Source: Microbulbifer elongatus (GTDB taxonomy: Bacteria > Pseudomonadota > Gammaproteobacteria > Pseudomonadales > Cellvibrionaceae). Taken from it: 64,000 nt of DNA. The DNA lies in assembly GCF_020524885.1 (NCBI RefSeq), contig NZ_JAIVKJ010000001.1:1488001-1552000 (forward strand). The letters run 5' to 3'. Shown one piece after another: positions 63,212-64,000 of this stretch. Positions within the stretch are counted from its first letter, which is position 1; every line of letters starts with the position of its first letter. The notes under the pieces were generated by a model. The model was not told the DNA's origin and did not search any database. It saw only the letters and a program-made list of their open reading frames with translations. The position numbers and the translations under genes are program-made.

Positions 63212-64000
63212 CTAAGGCGCTGCGCCGCCAGATGGAGCGTCATCTCGCCCCAGGCGCGTGGCAAAGGGGTTGGCGGTGATTCCGTGCGCGATCACACTCA
63301 GCAGGATGGTGACCGTTACCGTTAGCGTCAGCGTGTCATTTCCCGGCAGGTGCTGATCCATCACTATCACGCCGAATACAATACTCGCGAGCCCACGAGG
63401 GCCAAACCAGCCTATAAACATCTTTTCGCGCAGGTTCGCTCCGGTTCCCGCAAGGCACAAATACACCGGCACTATCCTGATCACCGTCAGACTCATGATG
63501 GCGTACAGCACAACTTCCCAGTTTAACTGGGGTAGGGCTTTGCTCACCACGCCAGCCCCGAAGGCGACCCAGGTCAGCAATGCCAGCACCTCCCCGGTAC
63601 CTTCGGCCGCTATCAGTAGTTCATTTTTTTCCGCTTGCGCCAGTCGTCCGAACAGTAATCCACCACTGAATGCGGCGATAAAGCCACTGCCACCCAGCCA
63701 CTGAGCCGCGGCGAAACAGCTCAGTGCCATGGTAATCACCGGCAACTGTTGCCACGTATCGATAATCCAGCCGCGGTGCGCGGCAGCGCGCAGAATTGTG
63801 GTCAACAGCGCGGTCAAACCGACACCCACCAAGACGCCGATACCCAATTCCTCCAGTACCAGCTTGAGCGCCAGCCCGCCAGAGGCCTCTGTGGTGGTTT
63901 GCCCGGTGGCCAGCGCCAGAAACACGTAGAGAATGGGTACACAGATGCCGTCATTCAGACCACTCTCGGCATTCAGCCCCTGGCGGATATAAGCCGGCAC
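63212..64000 (-). CDS. cation:proton antiporter (CPA1/NhaP-like), 5' end outside window
   Basis: The C-terminal 262 residues of a monovalent cation/proton antiporter; the gene continues past the right edge. The visible start is the family's core RQGLNAESGLNDGICVPILY with the ND ion-binding pair, followed by six or more helices including GSGFIAAFSGGLLFGRLAQA and FIGWFGPRGLASIVFGVIVM, the GPRGLAS motif being diagnostic. The C-terminus is short, without a regulatory domain. It precedes the FUSC gene by 2 bases on the same strand, so it appears to head the export operon. Confidence 0.9.
   Translation of the reverse strand: MPAYIRQGLNAESGLNDGICVPILYVFLALATGQTTTEASGGLALKLVLEELGIGVLVGVGLTALLTTILRAAAHRGWIIDTWQQLPVITMALSCFAAAQWLGGSGFIAAFSGGLLFGRLAQAEKNELLIAAEGTGEVLALLTWVAFGAGVVSKALPQLNWEVVLYAIMSLTVIRIVPVYLCLAGTGANLREKMFIGWFGPRGLASIVFGVIVMDQHLPGNDTLTLTVTVTILLSVIAHGITANPFATRLGRDDAPSGGAAP

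Noticed and set aside
1-64000. CRISPR array, prophage, insertion sequence, tRNA or rRNA
   Set aside because: Searched by eye on both strands; no regularly spaced repeats, transposase or phage proteins, cloverleaf or rRNA-like sequence seen.

Overview
The window reads as part of a chromosome from a free-living, probably marine gammaproteobacterium. The gene families (NfuA, TusDCBE, YccA, HrpB, DUF2970, DUF2489, TrmA, RmuC and an AddB/AddA-like recombination pair) and their order fit the Cellvibrionales/Pseudomonadales side of the class; a Microbulbifer-like organism is my best guess. That placement is inference, since no rRNA is present. About 55 protein genes are supported. I found no rRNA, tRNA, CRISPR array, insertion sequence or prophage.

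Layout. 1-6.1 kb: a tiny membrane ORF, a DUF2970 gene, a REPIN-like palindrome, metH, a DJ-1/PfpI-family gene and nfuA, closed by a bidirectional terminator. 6.1-20.4 kb: mostly single genes: hrpB, a pirin, a TSUP permease with azoR, tpm, a nucleotidyltransferase/HD pair, membrane proteins, a sodium:solute symporter, an NTF2-like secreted protein, a frameshifted trxC, DUF2269, a NagB/Pgl-like gene and the DAHP synthase. 20.6-34.7 kb: housekeeping and repair: AddA-like and AddB-like helicase/nuclease genes, murI, the rmuC-AEC permease-DUF2489 run, trmA, a YjbQ-family gene, a second REPIN-like element, the tusDCBE sulfur relay operon and yccA.

34.9-43.1 kb: a periplasmic phosphatase-like gene, then a tightly packed minus-strand operon of two tandem TVP38/TMEM64 (VTT) membrane proteins, a six-hairpin glycosidase-like protein, a GT4 glycosyltransferase and a fusion of an alkaline-phosphatase-superfamily domain with an EEP phosphodiesterase domain. 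This is the best candidate for an undescribed system; I infer a role in envelope lipid or glycolipid remodelling. 43.3-49.2 kb: an operon of an isochorismatase-family hydrolase, a Tat-signal amidohydrolase, an MFS exporter and an alginate-export-type porin. 49.5-53.2 kb: an MgtC/DUF4010 protein, a frameshifted quinone oxidoreductase and LtrA.

53.3-57.4 kb: an unstable locus. A membrane-protein gene and an M20 peptidase gene are each accompanied by a decayed fragment of the other's duplicate. Between the fragments lie two A+T-rich paralogous small genes of unknown function on the opposite strand. 57.6-64.0 kb: a two-TM potassium channel and an Aae/Emr-like export operon (CPA antiporter, FUSC permease, DUF1656 protein, HlyD adaptor, NodT-family outer-membrane factor). 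The antiporter runs off the window edge.

Two genes (trxC and the quinone oxidoreductase) each carry one single-base frameshift. Either these are real recent lesions or the assembly has homopolymer errors; resequencing would decide.
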